Notes under the pieces: model-generated
The model's input: the letters and a program-made list of their open reading frames with translations, nothing else
What the model was told of the DNA's origin: nothing
Database searches by the model: none
Shown: piece by piece, positions 54,745 to 63,562 of the stretch
How positions within the stretch are numbered: the first letter of the stretch is position 1
How the letters are laid out: each line of letters opens with the position of its first letter
Assembly (NCBI RefSeq): GCF_000172795.2
Contig: NZ_CP020947.1
Span: 313,001-377,000, forward strand
DNA length: 64,000 nucleotides
Reading direction: 5' to 3'
DNA from: Rhizobium sp. CIAT894
GTDB taxonomy: Bacteria > Pseudomonadota > Alphaproteobacteria > Rhizobiales > Rhizobiaceae
Position numbers and translations under genes: made by a program

Positions 54745-54774
54745 CCTCATCCTGAGGTGCCCCTCAGGATGAGG
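54745..54774. repeat. Perfect 13-bp inverted repeat after prfC
   Basis: CCTCATCCTGAGG-TGCC-CCTCAGGATGAGG is an exact hairpin, but no T-run follows on either strand. It resembles a short rhizobial REP-like palindrome more than a classical terminator. Confidence 0.65.
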
Positions 54775-54817
54775 GCTGGTCGTTGTGCGTGCCGCCTGAA
54801 GTAAGCCTACCGGCCTG

Positions 54818-55219
54818 CTAATCCTCTCGATCAAATCGCGGCAACAGCTCGATATTCTCCACGCCGGGCAAGGCGGACTGGCACCATATCTGTTTTCTCG
54901 GCGTCAGGTCGCGCCGCTGGTCGATGCCGCCGAGACGGATGCCGATCGCGCCGCCCTTTCCATCGGTGCGGTAGAGCGGCGATCCGCAATTCGGGCAGAA
55001 GAATTGCCGGCTGAGACCGCCGCTGTCGCCATATTTGCTGTAGCCGCGCGGTTCGCCTGAAATCAGCGTGAAGCTTTCCGGCCGCGCCGGCGCGGTGACG
55101 CGATAGGCCGAACCCGTCAGCCGCTGGCAATCGGTGCAATGGCAGATCGCCACCCGCTCCGGATCAATCTCGGCCTGATAGCGGATCGCGCCGCAGTGGC
55201 ATCCTCCGGTGATATGCAT
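54818..55219 (-). CDS. GFA-family zinc-binding protein
   Basis: A 133-residue protein with the seven-cysteine pattern of glutathione-dependent formaldehyde-activating-like (GFA) proteins: GGCHCGAIRYQ, CHCTDCQRLTGSAYR and FCPNCGSPLYR, which bind two zinc ions. Most GFA paralogues are not the formaldehyde enzyme; the substrate is unknown. It is convergent with prfC. Confidence 0.9.
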   Translation of the reverse strand: MHITGGCHCGAIRYQAEIDPERVAICHCTDCQRLTGSAYRVTAPARPESFTLISGEPRGYSKYGDSGGLSRQFFCPNCGSPLYRTDGKGGAIGIRLGGIDQRRDLTPRKQIWCQSALPGVENIELLPRFDRED

Positions 55220-55229
55220 CGGCGTGTCC

Positions 55230-55276
55230 CCAAAGCATGTCGCGCAACGAATCTGAAAGATCGCGCCACGCTTTAG
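55230..55276. repeat. Short form of the AAAGCG mosaic repeat, inverted
   Basis: On the minus strand it runs CTAAAGCGTGGCGCGATC, then the CTTTCAGATTCG segment shared with 15649-15778, and then jumps directly to TGCGCGACATGC. The middle ~80 bases of the long form are missing. It separates the S10 peptidase and GFA genes. Confidence 0.65.
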
Positions 55277-56802
55277 TCCGCCCGCGAAACGGCCGGCCGC
55301 GTGGCGTAGAAAGCCTTGGCATCGGCCGTGAAGGCGGCTCGCTGATCGGCCTTGGTGTAGAACATATGGCCGCCGCGATAGAGTTTCAGCCCGACACGGC
55401 CGCTGCTAAGCGACGGCGGCAGGTGGTCGACCACATAGCGGCTGACGCCGTAGGGCGTCACCAGGTCGCTGTAGCCATGCGCGATCAGCAGATGGAAGGC
55501 CGGGTTCGAGGCGAGCAACTGCCTGACGTCGTCGGTGGCGCTCGCCTGGGAGCGCGAACCGCCGCCGCGCCCGCCCCATTCCCAGCGTCGGCTGATATCG
55601 CTGTCGAGCAGCGAATAGGTCATTTCGGTTTTGAAGCCGAGTTGGTTGCGGGCGTAGTCGGCGAAGGCGCCGCCATAGGCGCGGGTGAAACCGTCGAGGA
55701 TGGCATCGTCGCCGCGATCGTAATCCGATTCCGGATAGGGGTCGGGTGTGGCAAAGGCGGCGTCGTAGGGGCTCGTCACCGCGCCGCTGCCGGCGTCGGA
55801 ATGTTTGATGAAGGAATTGCCGAGGAAGCCGCGATTGCGGGCGACGATATCCTGAGGGATGCCCGTCAGCCCGGCGATCCTGCCGTAGAAGGCCGCGGCA
55901 TCGGCGCCCGTCGGCGGTGGCCCGGCAAGGGTCGTCAGATAGTCGCCGAGCGCGAAGGCTTCCGTCTGCTTCTGCGTCTGCTCGTCAAAGGCGTTGCGCC
56001 GGTCGAGTTCGGCCGCCGCCAGCGACGGCAGCTCAAGGGCGGCGCCGAGCGCGAACCGATCGGCGTCGAACATCAGCTGGCCCTCGAGCAGCGGTGAGAG
56101 CATCACGGCGCCGGCAACGATGATGCCCTGGCTTTCCTGCAGCGCTGAGGCGACCTTGGCGGCACGGAAGCCGCCATAACTCTCGCCGAGAAGATATTTC
56201 GGCGAATTCGAGCGGTTATTGTGCGCGACATAGAGCGCGATCGCCTTGGTGATGCTCTGGGCATCCGAGTTGACGTTGTAATAATTGGCGGCATCGTCAG
56301 CCTTCGCCGTCCGGCTCCAGCCGGTGCCGATCGGATCGATGAGCACGAGATCGGTGAAATCGAGCCAGCTTTGCGGGTTGTCGACGAGTTTCGCATTGGC
56401 GCCGTCGCGCCCCTCAGGCCCGAAGTCGAGCACCTCGGGCCCGACCAGCCCGAGATGCAGGAAGGCGGAAGCCGCACCCGGTCCGCCATTGAAGGCGAAA
56501 GTCAGCGGTCGATCCGCCCTCGCATCCCTCGCGACATAGGCGGTGTAGAAGATCGCGCCGGTCTGGGCTCCGTCCTGGCCGAAGAGATCGAGCGTGCCGG
56601 CGGTGGCGGTATAGGCGATCTTCCGGCCGCCGATCGTCAGTTCGTGCTCGGTGACGGAATCGGCCGGCAGCAGCTTCAGCACGCCCTCGCGCGCATCGCT
56701 CTCGACATTGGCCTTCTGGTGACCGCTTTCCTGTGCCGGGGAAAGGGCAGGGGCGAGCGACCCGGCAAGGGCTGCAAGCAGAAACAGCAGATGTAAACGC
56801 AA
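55273..56802 (-). CDS. S10 serine carboxypeptidase-family protein, exported
   Basis: About 509 residues with an N-terminal signal peptide (LHLLFLLAALAGSLAPALS). The alpha/beta-hydrolase triad is readable: the Ser in GESYGGFRAAKVA, the Asp in HGYSDLVTPYGVS and the His in GGHMFYTK. It is probably a periplasmic or secreted peptidase. The TTG at 56802 is preferred because GGAGGAG lies five bases before it; the ATG at 56850 has no ribosome-binding site and would place the signal peptide internally. Confidence 0.85.
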   Translation of the reverse strand: MRLHLLFLLAALAGSLAPALSPAQESGHQKANVESDAREGVLKLLPADSVTEHELTIGGRKIAYTATAGTLDLFGQDGAQTGAIFYTAYVARDARADRPLTFAFNGGPGAASAFLHLGLVGPEVLDFGPEGRDGANAKLVDNPQSWLDFTDLVLIDPIGTGWSRTAKADDAANYYNVNSDAQSITKAIALYVAHNNRSNSPKYLLGESYGGFRAAKVASALQESQGIIVAGAVMLSPLLEGQLMFDADRFALGAALELPSLAAAELDRRNAFDEQTQKQTEAFALGDYLTTLAGPPPTGADAAAFYGRIAGLTGIPQDIVARNRGFLGNSFIKHSDAGSGAVTSPYDAAFATPDPYPESDYDRGDDAILDGFTRAYGGAFADYARNQLGFKTEMTYSLLDSDISRRWEWGGRGGGSRSQASATDDVRQLLASNPAFHLLIAHGYSDLVTPYGVSRYVVDHLPPSLSSGRVGLKLYRGGHMFYTKADQRAAFTADAKAFYATRPAVSRAD

Positions 56803-56919
56803 GATGTCTCCTCCGGCGCTGCGGGATGTGAGCTTGAGATAGCGCAGCATCCGGGATCGGCGACGGGCATCAAGAGATGGTGATGGGCGCGCCAGTGAGA
56901 GGACGCGAGTGCGGGCGGC

Positions 56920-58209
56920 TCAGCCGGCCTTCTCGACAGCGTGCACATTGATCTCGACCGCCCGGCCGGCCTTCCAGCCGTTGATTGCCGCTCCGAGCCC
57001 GAGCGCGACGAAGAGGACCGCGCACCAGGAAAAGCTTCCCGTCCAGCCGCGGATGAGACCGACGATCAGCGGGCCGATCGCGGCAAGCAGGTAACCGACG
57101 CATTGCGCCATGCCGGACAGATGGGCGGCGACATCGGGATCGCGCGAACGCAACACGATCGTCGTCATGGCCGCGGCGATCAGCCCGCCCTGGCCGATGC
57201 CCTGCAGCACCGCCCACAGCCAGACCGTCGATAGCGGCGCAAACAGCAGGCCGAGCAGGGCGGTGACGGCGACGCCGCAAAGGCTCGCATTGATCAGCCG
57301 CTGGTCCTTCCCGCGCACGGCAATATGCGGCACGATGAGGCAGGAGGCGGCCTGCACCATCACCGAGAGCGAAACGATCGCTCCGGCGGTGACGCCGTCG
57401 AGGCCGCGTTCGCGCAGGATCGGAACCAGCCAGCCGAAGACGCAGTAGGCCAGTGCCGACTGCAGCCCCATGAACAGCGTCACCTGCCAGGCGAGCCGGT
57501 CGCGCCACAGGCCTTTGACATGAAATCCGTTGCGCCTTGCCTGGCCGCCGCTGCGCAGCACCTGCGGCAGCCAGATCAGGCCGACGGCAAGCGCCGGCAG
57601 CGCCCAGACGGCGAGCGCGCCCGCCAGAGAGCCGCCGAGCGCGTGCTCGATCGGCAGCGTCAGCCCGGCCGCACTTGCCGCGCCGGCGCAGAGCGCCATC
57701 GTGTAAAAGCCGGTCATCAGCGCGGCACGGCCGGCGAAGTCCCGCTTCACCAGCCCCGGCAGCAGCACGTTGCCGACGGCAATGCAGGCGCCGGCCAGCG
57801 CCGTGCCGATGAAGAGCAGCGGCACGGAGGAAAACCCGCGCAAACCGGTGCCGAGCGCGAGCAGCAGGATAACGCCGAGCAGCGTGCGCTCTGTCCCAAG
57901 GCGCTGGGCCAGGCGAGGCGCAAGCGGTGAAAAGGCGCCGAGGCAGACGACCGGAAGGGTGGTCAGCAGGCTGGCGCCGAGCGCGGTGAGCCCGAGTTCG
58001 GCGCGGATCTCAGGCAGGAGTGCCGAGGCGCTTGAAAAGACCGGGCGCAGGTTGAAGGCGATCAGCACCAGGCTCGCGCCGAGCAGAAAGCGATCCGCGG
58101 CACCGCGCACCGGTGTTGCCTGCGGCGGTGGAAGGCTGCCGGCCTCGGCGTCGACAAGCAGGTCGTCGGCGGCGTCGAATGCGTCGATATCGGTGGAGGG
58201 CATGGTCAT
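56920..58209 (-). CDS. CynX/NimT-family MFS transporter
   Basis: A 429-residue major-facilitator protein with 12 hydrophobic segments. The CynX/NimT features are LIAFNLRPVFSSASALLPEIRAELGL near the N-terminus and the GIGQGGLIAAAMTT segment. Members transport small anions or nitroimidazole-like drugs; the substrate here is unknown. It starts within 4 bases of the stop of the GntR gene and so belongs to that regulator's operon. Confidence 0.88.
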   Translation of the reverse strand: MTMPSTDIDAFDAADDLLVDAEAGSLPPPQATPVRGAADRFLLGASLVLIAFNLRPVFSSASALLPEIRAELGLTALGASLLTTLPVVCLGAFSPLAPRLAQRLGTERTLLGVILLLALGTGLRGFSSVPLLFIGTALAGACIAVGNVLLPGLVKRDFAGRAALMTGFYTMALCAGAASAAGLTLPIEHALGGSLAGALAVWALPALAVGLIWLPQVLRSGGQARRNGFHVKGLWRDRLAWQVTLFMGLQSALAYCVFGWLVPILRERGLDGVTAGAIVSLSVMVQAASCLIVPHIAVRGKDQRLINASLCGVAVTALLGLLFAPLSTVWLWAVLQGIGQGGLIAAAMTTIVLRSRDPDVAAHLSGMAQCVGYLLAAIGPLIVGLIRGWTGSFSWCAVLFVALGLGAAINGWKAGRAVEINVHAVEKAG

Positions 58210-58895
58210 GACAGGATCATCCGCTCGAGGGCGGCAAGAACCGGCGCCATGAAACGGCGCACCGCCGCATCCGCTTGGTCTGGATCGCCGGTTTCGATGG
58301 CGTCGACAATATCGGCATGTGCCTGCATATCCGGTTCGGGAATATCCTTGCCGAGCGTCGCCGCGATGGTATCGGCGATCGAGGCCGAGAAGAAATCGTA
58401 GATGTCGATCATCGCCCGGTTGCCGGACGCGGCGATGATCGCCTTGTGGAAGGCGAGGTCGCGCTCGATGAAGGCGGACTGATCGCCGCTGTCGTAACTG
58501 CCGCGTTCGGCAAGCAGCCGGCGAAGCCCGGCGACGGTCTCCGGCGTCTTGCGGACTGCCGTCAGCCGGGCGGCCTCGACATCGAGCGCCAGGCGCGCTT
58601 CGAACTGGTCACGCAGGCTGGCGCGGCGCGCCATGGTCAGCGGCCGGCCGGCATCGCTGGTCGAGCGCACATAGGTTCCAGACCCCTGCCGTGTCTCGAG
58701 ATAGCCCTGGGAGACCAGAACCCGCACCGCCTCGCGCACCGTGCCGCGGCTGACGGAGAGCATGGCCGACAGAGAGGCTTCATTCGGCAATTTCTCGCCG
58801 ACCGCCCAGCGTTTGCCGAGGATGTCACTGCGGATCGCCTCGATCGCCTCATCGGCGAGATTTGTCCTGCTGATCGCACGCATGTCGCTACTCAT
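58206..58895 (-). CDS. GntR/FadR-family transcriptional regulator
   Basis: A 229-residue protein. The N-terminal winged HTH (VGEKLPNEASLSAMLSVSRGTVREAVRVL) precedes the helical FCD ligand domain, with metal-site residues around RDLAFHKAIIAASGN and the late HADIVDAIETGD. It overlaps the MFS gene by four bases, forming a regulator-transporter operon. The ATG at 58895 lies inside a perfect palindrome with no ribosome-binding site; an ATG at 58883 is the alternative. Confidence 0.9.
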   Translation of the reverse strand: MSSDMRAISRTNLADEAIEAIRSDILGKRWAVGEKLPNEASLSAMLSVSRGTVREAVRVLVSQGYLETRQGSGTYVRSTSDAGRPLTMARRASLRDQFEARLALDVEAARLTAVRKTPETVAGLRRLLAERGSYDSGDQSAFIERDLAFHKAIIAASGNRAMIDIYDFFSASIADTIAATLGKDIPEPDMQAHADIVDAIETGDPDQADAAVRRFMAPVLAALERMILS

Positions 58896-58921
58896 AAAGT
58901 CATCGGATGACTTTATGAGTA
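58889..58921. promoter_or_regulatory. Perfect 33-bp palindrome overlapping the GntR start codon
   Basis: TACTCATAAAGTCATC (58889-58904), one G, then the exact complement at 58906-58921. The regulator's ATG (58893-58895) is in one arm. Such length and symmetry suggest the regulator's own operator. It has no T-run, so it is unlikely to be a terminator. Confidence 0.7.
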
Positions 58922-58963
58922 ATGGAATTTGATTGCTTCGTCAACGCGCTCATCTCCAGGCAA

Positions 58964-58991
58964 TAAAAAAGGGCCGCCTCAGCGACCCTTT
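58964..58991 (-). terminator. Terminator of the 23-codon mini-unit
   Basis: On the minus strand, GGGTCGC-TGAG-GCGGCCC (one mismatch) extended by A/T pairs is followed by TTTTTTATTG. It lies about 60 bases after the small ORF's stop. Confidence 0.75.
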
Positions 58992-59049
58992 CCATGAGTT
59001 TGGCCTCAAACTGGCCTGGACTGTCTATGCAGCCCCAGGAAGGCGGGGA

Positions 59050-59121
59050 TTAGTGCGAGGGCTGCCTCGCTTTCATCACCTCTCCCATGCCCGTTACGAG
59101 GTCCGAAATCTCATTAGACAT
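59050..59121 (-). CDS. Putative 23-residue protein with strong ribosome-binding site
   Basis: ATG at 59121 through TAA at 59050, encoding MSNEISDLVTGMGEVMK and a short basic tail. AAGGAAGGTGA, almost a full anti-16S match, ends four bases before the ATG. A promoter-like pair (CTTGCA at 59182-59187, CTACCT at 59160-59165) lies upstream and a terminator downstream, so the whole unit is ~190 bases. It could be a small protein, a leader peptide or an sRNA carrying an ORF. I do not recognise it. Confidence 0.5.
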   Translation of the reverse strand: MSNEISDLVTGMGEVMKARQPSH

Positions 59122-59198
59122 TGGATCACCTTCCTTTCGTTCTGTTGCTGATAATTCAAAGGTAGGACGATTCTCTTGAGATGCAAGAAGAAATGCGA

Positions 59199-60110
59199 TC
59201 AGTGCGCCGCCTTGATGAAGGTGCCGTTCTGCAACTCGCGCATCGCCTGCATGATTTCCTCGCGGGAGTTCATCACGATCGGACCGTGCCAGGCGACCGG
59301 CTCCTCGATCGGCTTGCCCGAAACAAGCAGGAAACGAATGCCCTGATCGCCCGCCTGCACCGTCACTTCGTCGCCGCTGTCGAAGACCACGAGCGTGCGG
59401 TTGCCGGACATGTCGCGAATGTTCAACTCTTCGCCGTCGACTTCCTTCTCGACGCGCACGCCGAAGGGTTTCGATGCATCGCTGAAGGTGCCGGAGCCGG
59501 CGAAGATATAGGCGAAGGCGTTGCGGTAGGTATCAACAGGCAGGCGCTTCTTTCTGCCGGGCGGCACCGAAACGTCGAGATAGATCGGCTCGGCGGCGAC
59601 GCCGTCCACAGGACCGGCTTTGCCCCAGAAATCGCCGCAGATCACCCGCACGGCTGTGCCGTCGTCATCGACGACGACGGGAATGTCTGCCGATTTGATG
59701 TCCTGATAGCGCGGCGCCGTCATCTTCAGCGAGGAGGGCAGGTTCGCCCAGAGCTGGAAGCCGTGCATGCGGCCGGCGAAATCGCCTTTCGGCATTTCCT
59801 GGTGCATGATGCCGCTGCCGGCCGTCATCCACTTGATGTCGCCGGCGCCGAGCAGACCACGGTTGCCGAGGCTGTCGCCATGCTCGACGGTGCCGGCAAG
59901 CACATAGGTGATCGTCTCGATACCGCGATGCGGATGCCAGGGAAAACCGCGGATATATTCCGACGGATTGTCGTTGCGGAAGTCGTCCATCATCAGGAAG
60001 GGATCGGTCATCGCAGGATCGCCGAAGCCGAAGACGCGGTGCAGCTTGACGCCGGCGCCTTCCATAGTCGGGGTGGCGATACTCTCATGCTTTACGGGGC
60101 GGATCGACAT
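59199..60110 (-). CDS. Pirin-family bicupin protein
   Basis: A 303-residue protein. The N-terminal cupin has the metal ligands in FPWHPHRGIETITYVLAGTVEHGDS and GSGIMHQEMP; the C-terminal cupin is more degenerate, as usual for pirins. Some pirins are quercetin dioxygenases or redox-sensing regulators; the role here is unknown. The YhhW/pirin layout is full-length. Followed by the small-ORF unit. Confidence 0.92.
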   Translation of the reverse strand: MSIRPVKHESIATPTMEGAGVKLHRVFGFGDPAMTDPFLMMDDFRNDNPSEYIRGFPWHPHRGIETITYVLAGTVEHGDSLGNRGLLGAGDIKWMTAGSGIMHQEMPKGDFAGRMHGFQLWANLPSSLKMTAPRYQDIKSADIPVVVDDDGTAVRVICGDFWGKAGPVDGVAAEPIYLDVSVPPGRKKRLPVDTYRNAFAYIFAGSGTFSDASKPFGVRVEKEVDGEELNIRDMSGNRTLVVFDSGDEVTVQAGDQGIRFLLVSGKPIEEPVAWHGPIVMNSREEIMQAMRELQNGTFIKAAH

Positions 60111-60357
60111 GGCGTCCTCTCAAAGGTTCAACTTGGCGTCGACTATAGCCGTCAGGTCGCCGGGCGCGAAGTCCGCGGCGCGGGCAACGCAGTGTTCACA
60201 AAAGAACGCAGCGTTTCGCCGAATTTGAAGCGCTGCCCAGTCACGAATCCGTCATGATCGGCTTGCAAACCGGCCGCGCGTTAAGCTGTTATTAGCCTTG
60301 ACGTTCGACAATTTCAGCATTCCCGCCGAAGCGGCGGCGGGTCCCGGAGCAAAAGCC

Positions 60358-61167
60358 ATGTGTCGCTGGGCAGCCTATCGCGGAGACCCCCTTTATCTGG
60401 AGGAGCTGGTATCTTCGCCCGCCCATTCGCTGATCGAGCAGTCTCATTGCGCCACCCGCGCCAAGACGGCGACGAATGGCGATGGCTTCGGCATCGCCTG
60501 GTATGGCGACAGGCCCGAGCCCGGCCGCTACCGCGATATCCTGCCGGCCTGGTCGGATTGCAATCTGAAGAGCCTGGCGCGGCAGATCCGCTCGCCGCTC
60601 TTCCTCGCCCATGTCCGCGCCGCCACCGGCGGCGGCACGCGGCGCGACAACTGCCATCCCTTCACCCACGGCATCTGGTCCTTCATGCATAACGGCCAGA
60701 TCTCCGGCTTCGAGCGCCTGCGCCGGCCGATGGAGGCGATGCTCGACGACGAGCTGTTCAATGCCCGCGGCGGCACCACCGATTCCGAGTTGATGTTCCT
60801 GCTGGCGCTGCAGTTCGGCCTGCGCGAGGCGCCGGTTGCCGCCATGGCCAATATGGTCGGTGTCGTCGAAGACCTCGCCGAAAGCCTCATCGGCTCGATC
60901 CTGCTGCGTTTTACCGCAGCCTTTTCCGACGGCAACACGCTCTATGCGATCCGCTATGCCACCGATCGCAAGGCGCCGACGCTCTATGCTTCGCCGGTTG
61001 GTGCGGGCTATTGCCTGGTGTCCGAGCCGTTGAACGATGATGTCGATGCCTGGGCGGAGATCCCGGACGGCAGCGCCGTCACCGTCGGCAAAAACGGCAT
61101 CGACGTTGCCGGCTTCCGCCCGCAAAAGCGCGCCGCCAAGCTGCAGTCGGTGGTTATTCCCGCCTGA
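60358..61167 (+). CDS. Class II glutamine amidotransferase-family protein (YafJ-like)
   Basis: A 269-residue Ntn-type amidotransferase. The nucleophile is Cys2 after removal of the initiator Met (MCRWAAYRGDP). FLAHVRAATGG, PFTHGIWSFMHNGQI and TTDSELMFLL complete the glutamine site. There is no second (synthase) domain. The start at 60358 has GGAG upstream, and a longer frame would bury the essential Cys2. The acceptor is unknown. It overlaps the coaBC 3' end by 14 bases. Confidence 0.92.
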   Translation: MCRWAAYRGDPLYLEELVSSPAHSLIEQSHCATRAKTATNGDGFGIAWYGDRPEPGRYRDILPAWSDCNLKSLARQIRSPLFLAHVRAATGGGTRRDNCHPFTHGIWSFMHNGQISGFERLRRPMEAMLDDELFNARGGTTDSELMFLLALQFGLREAPVAAMANMVGVVEDLAESLIGSILLRFTAAFSDGNTLYAIRYATDRKAPTLYASPVGAGYCLVSEPLNDDVDAWAEIPDGSAVTVGKNGIDVAGFRPQKRAAKLQSVVIPA

Positions 61168-62365
61168 AACGCTCGGCGATCAGTGCTGCCAGCCTTTCGG
61201 CCACCTCCTCCTTGGCGAGGTCAGGCCATTGCTCGACGCCGTCGCGACGAATGAGTTTGACGCTGTTGCGGCTGCCGCCCATGACGCCGGTCGCAGGTGA
61301 AACGTCGTTGGCGACGATCATGTCGGCGCCTTTTCTCTCGAGCTTCGCCTTCGCATTGTTCTCGACGTCCTGCGTCTCGGCGGCAAAGCCGATCACCAGC
61401 TTCGGCCGCATCGTATGATGTCCCAGAGTCTTCAGGATGTCCGGATTCTCGGTCAGCGCCAGCGTCGGAATGGATTCGCCCGGATGTTTCTTCAGCTTCT
61501 GGTCGGCGGCCGAGGCGACGCGCCAGTCGGCAACCGCCGCGACCATCACCGCGATGTCGGCCGGGAGCGCCGCCAGTACCGCATCGCGCATCTCCTCGGC
61601 CCGCTCGACGTGGATGACGTTGACGCCGACCGGATCGGCGATCGTCACAGGCCCCGCTACCAGCGTTACCTCGGCGCCGAGCTTGGCAAGGGCCGCGGCG
61701 ATCGCATGGCCCTGCCGGCCGGAGGAGCGGTTGGCGATGTAGCGCACCGGATCGATCGGCTCGTGGGTCGGTCCCGACGTGACGATCGCCTTGCGCCCCG
61801 TCAGCGGCTTTTCTCCGTCGTCGAGCAGGGTTTCGGCCGCCGCGACGATGTCAAGCGGCTCCGCCATCCGGCCGAGCCCGGCCTCGCGGCTCTCGGCCAT
61901 CTCGCCGGCCATCGGCCCGACGAAACGCACGCCGTCGGCTCTCAGCGTCGCCGCATTGCGCCGCGTCGCCGGATGCGCCCACATTCTGGGGTTCATCGCC
62001 GGTGCCGCCAGCACCGGTCTTTCCGTCGCCAGGAGCACGGTCGAGGCGAGATCGTCGGCGAGCCCGTTCGCCATCTTCGCCATCAGGTCGGCCGTGGCCG
62101 GGGCGATGATCACGAGGTCGCAGTCGCGCGCCAGCCTGATATGGCCGACATCCTGTTCGTCCTGGCGTGAAAACAGATCGACGAACACATGGTCCGCCGC
62201 CAAAGCGCCGACGGCAAGCGGCGTGACGAATTCCTGCGCACCCTTGGTCATGATGGGGCGGACACTGGCGCCGCGCTCGCGTAGCCGGCGGATCAGATCC
62301 AGGCTCTTATAGGCGGCAATGCCGCCCGAAATGATGAGGAGAATGCGTTTTCCGCTGAGAGCCAT
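61154..62365 (-). CDS. coaBC: Bifunctional phosphopantothenoylcysteine decarboxylase/phosphopantothenate-cysteine ligase
   Basis: A 403-residue coenzyme A biosynthesis enzyme. The N-terminal CoaC flavoprotein domain shows KRILLIISGGIAAYKSLDLIR and the PAMNPRMW segment with its active Asn. The C-terminal CoaB domain shows TSGPTHEPIDPVRYIANRSSG and the late NDVSPATGVMGGSRN. It makes phosphopantetheine in two steps in the cytosol. Confidence 0.95.
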   Translation of the reverse strand: MALSGKRILLIISGGIAAYKSLDLIRRLRERGASVRPIMTKGAQEFVTPLAVGALAADHVFVDLFSRQDEQDVGHIRLARDCDLVIIAPATADLMAKMANGLADDLASTVLLATERPVLAAPAMNPRMWAHPATRRNAATLRADGVRFVGPMAGEMAESREAGLGRMAEPLDIVAAAETLLDDGEKPLTGRKAIVTSGPTHEPIDPVRYIANRSSGRQGHAIAAALAKLGAEVTLVAGPVTIADPVGVNVIHVERAEEMRDAVLAALPADIAVMVAAVADWRVASAADQKLKKHPGESIPTLALTENPDILKTLGHHTMRPKLVIGFAAETQDVENNAKAKLERKGADMIVANDVSPATGVMGGSRNSVKLIRRDGVEQWPDLAKEEVAERLAALIAERFRRE

Positions 62366-62482
62366 GGCTTTCTACCCGTCGCCTTTTCTGACTAGCCCGA
62401 CCCTAAGCCTTTGGCGGAGAACATGCAATCGCGGGGAAAAGGCATCGGATCTGCTCAAGAGCGGTGAATAGTTGCGCAGTGA

Positions 62483-62640
62483 AGACCCCTCCCCAACCCC
62501 TCCCCACAAGGGGGAGGGGCTTAGATGCCGCGCCGCCTATATCCCTTTCATCGTCTCATCCGCAGAAAGCCCGATGTCTGTCGTAGTTGGTGCAACGTGT
62601 TAGCCCCACCCCTTGTGGGGAGGGGTTGGGTAGGGGTCTT
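62483..62640. repeat. Inverted-repeat element with 32-bp arms
   Basis: The arm at 62483-62514 (starting AAGACCCCTCCCCAACCC) and the arm at 62609-62640 are complementary except for one base. The ~95 bases between them have no gene. It resembles non-autonomous palindromic repeats of rhizobia and lies in the gap between the SDR gene and coaBC. Confidence 0.75.
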
Positions 62641-62670
62641 TTCCCGTCGATGGCGGCAGCCCTCGACGTC

Positions 62671-63435
62671 TCAGCTGCGGGTGATCGAAATGCCGCCGTC
62701 GACCAGTGACGCCGTGCCGGTGACGAAGCTTGCATCGTCGGAGGCGAGGTAGAGAACCGAACGGGCGATTTCATCCGGTGTCGCGACGCGCTTCAGCGCA
62801 TGCATGGCGGTGACGGCGGCCTGTTTCTCCGTCGTATCGTTCACGTCGCGGTACATGTCGGTATCGACGGCGCCCGGCAGGATGGCATTGACGCGCACGC
62901 CTCGCGGGCCGAATTCGGCGGCGAGCGCCTGCGTCAGGCCGATCAGGCCGGATTTGCTGGCGGCATAGGCGGCAACGCCGGGAAAGGCGAAGCTGTAGCC
63001 GACGAAGGTCGAGGTGAAGATCACCGAACCGCCGCCATTGTCTGCCATCGCGCCGATCTGATGTTTGGCAGCGAGAAAGGAGGCCGTCAGATTGACATCA
63101 AGCGCCTCGCGGAAACCTGCTTCCGAAACACCGGTGCTCGGACCGGCTTCGCCGATGATGCCGGCATTGTTGAAGGCGATGTCGAGCTTGCCGTAATGGG
63201 TCACGGCGGCCGCGACCAGCGCCTTGTGATAGTCTTCCGATCGGACGTTGCCGGCAACGGCGACCGCATCGCCGCCTTCGGCCTTGATCTCCGCAACGAG
63301 GCTGTCGAGTTCGCGCTCGCGGCGGGCGCCGACGACGACCTTGGCGCCTTCGGCGGCAAAGAGCTTTGCCGTGACGCGGCCGATGCCGGAGCTTGCGCCG
63401 GTGACGATTGCGACCTTGTTGTTCAAGCGGTTCAT
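62671..63435 (-). CDS. SDR-family NAD(P)-dependent oxidoreductase
   Basis: A 254-residue classical SDR. TGASSGIGRVTAKLF binds the dinucleotide; NNAGIIGE, the catalytic Ser in FTSTFVGYS, and YAASK follow, with VNAILPGAVDTDM near the C-terminus. The substrate is unknown. It is divergent from a LysR gene, with a perfect palindrome in the gap. Confidence 0.9.
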   Translation of the reverse strand: MNRLNNKVAIVTGASSGIGRVTAKLFAAEGAKVVVGARRERELDSLVAEIKAEGGDAVAVAGNVRSEDYHKALVAAAVTHYGKLDIAFNNAGIIGEAGPSTGVSEAGFREALDVNLTASFLAAKHQIGAMADNGGGSVIFTSTFVGYSFAFPGVAAYAASKSGLIGLTQALAAEFGPRGVRVNAILPGAVDTDMYRDVNDTTEKQAAVTAMHALKRVATPDEIARSVLYLASDDASFVTGTASLVDGGISITRS

Positions 63436-63487
63436 GGTTCCATCTTCCTATGTTGAAGCGAGGCGGCCCCTTGCCGTCCCTTTCGTT

Positions 63488-63512
63488 GAATGGAAGATGG
63501 CATCTTCCATTC
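63488..63512. promoter_or_regulatory. Perfect 11-3-11 palindrome in the SDR/LysR divergent gap
   Basis: GAATGGAAGAT-GGC-ATCTTCCATTC is exact and lies about 50 bases from each start codon, the usual place for an LTTR operator. A second short inverted repeat, TTCGG-AAAAA-CCGAA (63546-63560), sits just before the LysR ATG. Confidence 0.6.
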
Positions 63513-63562
63513 GTTCGGATTAGTCTCCAGATGATGAAACTCGAATTCGGAAAAACCGAACG

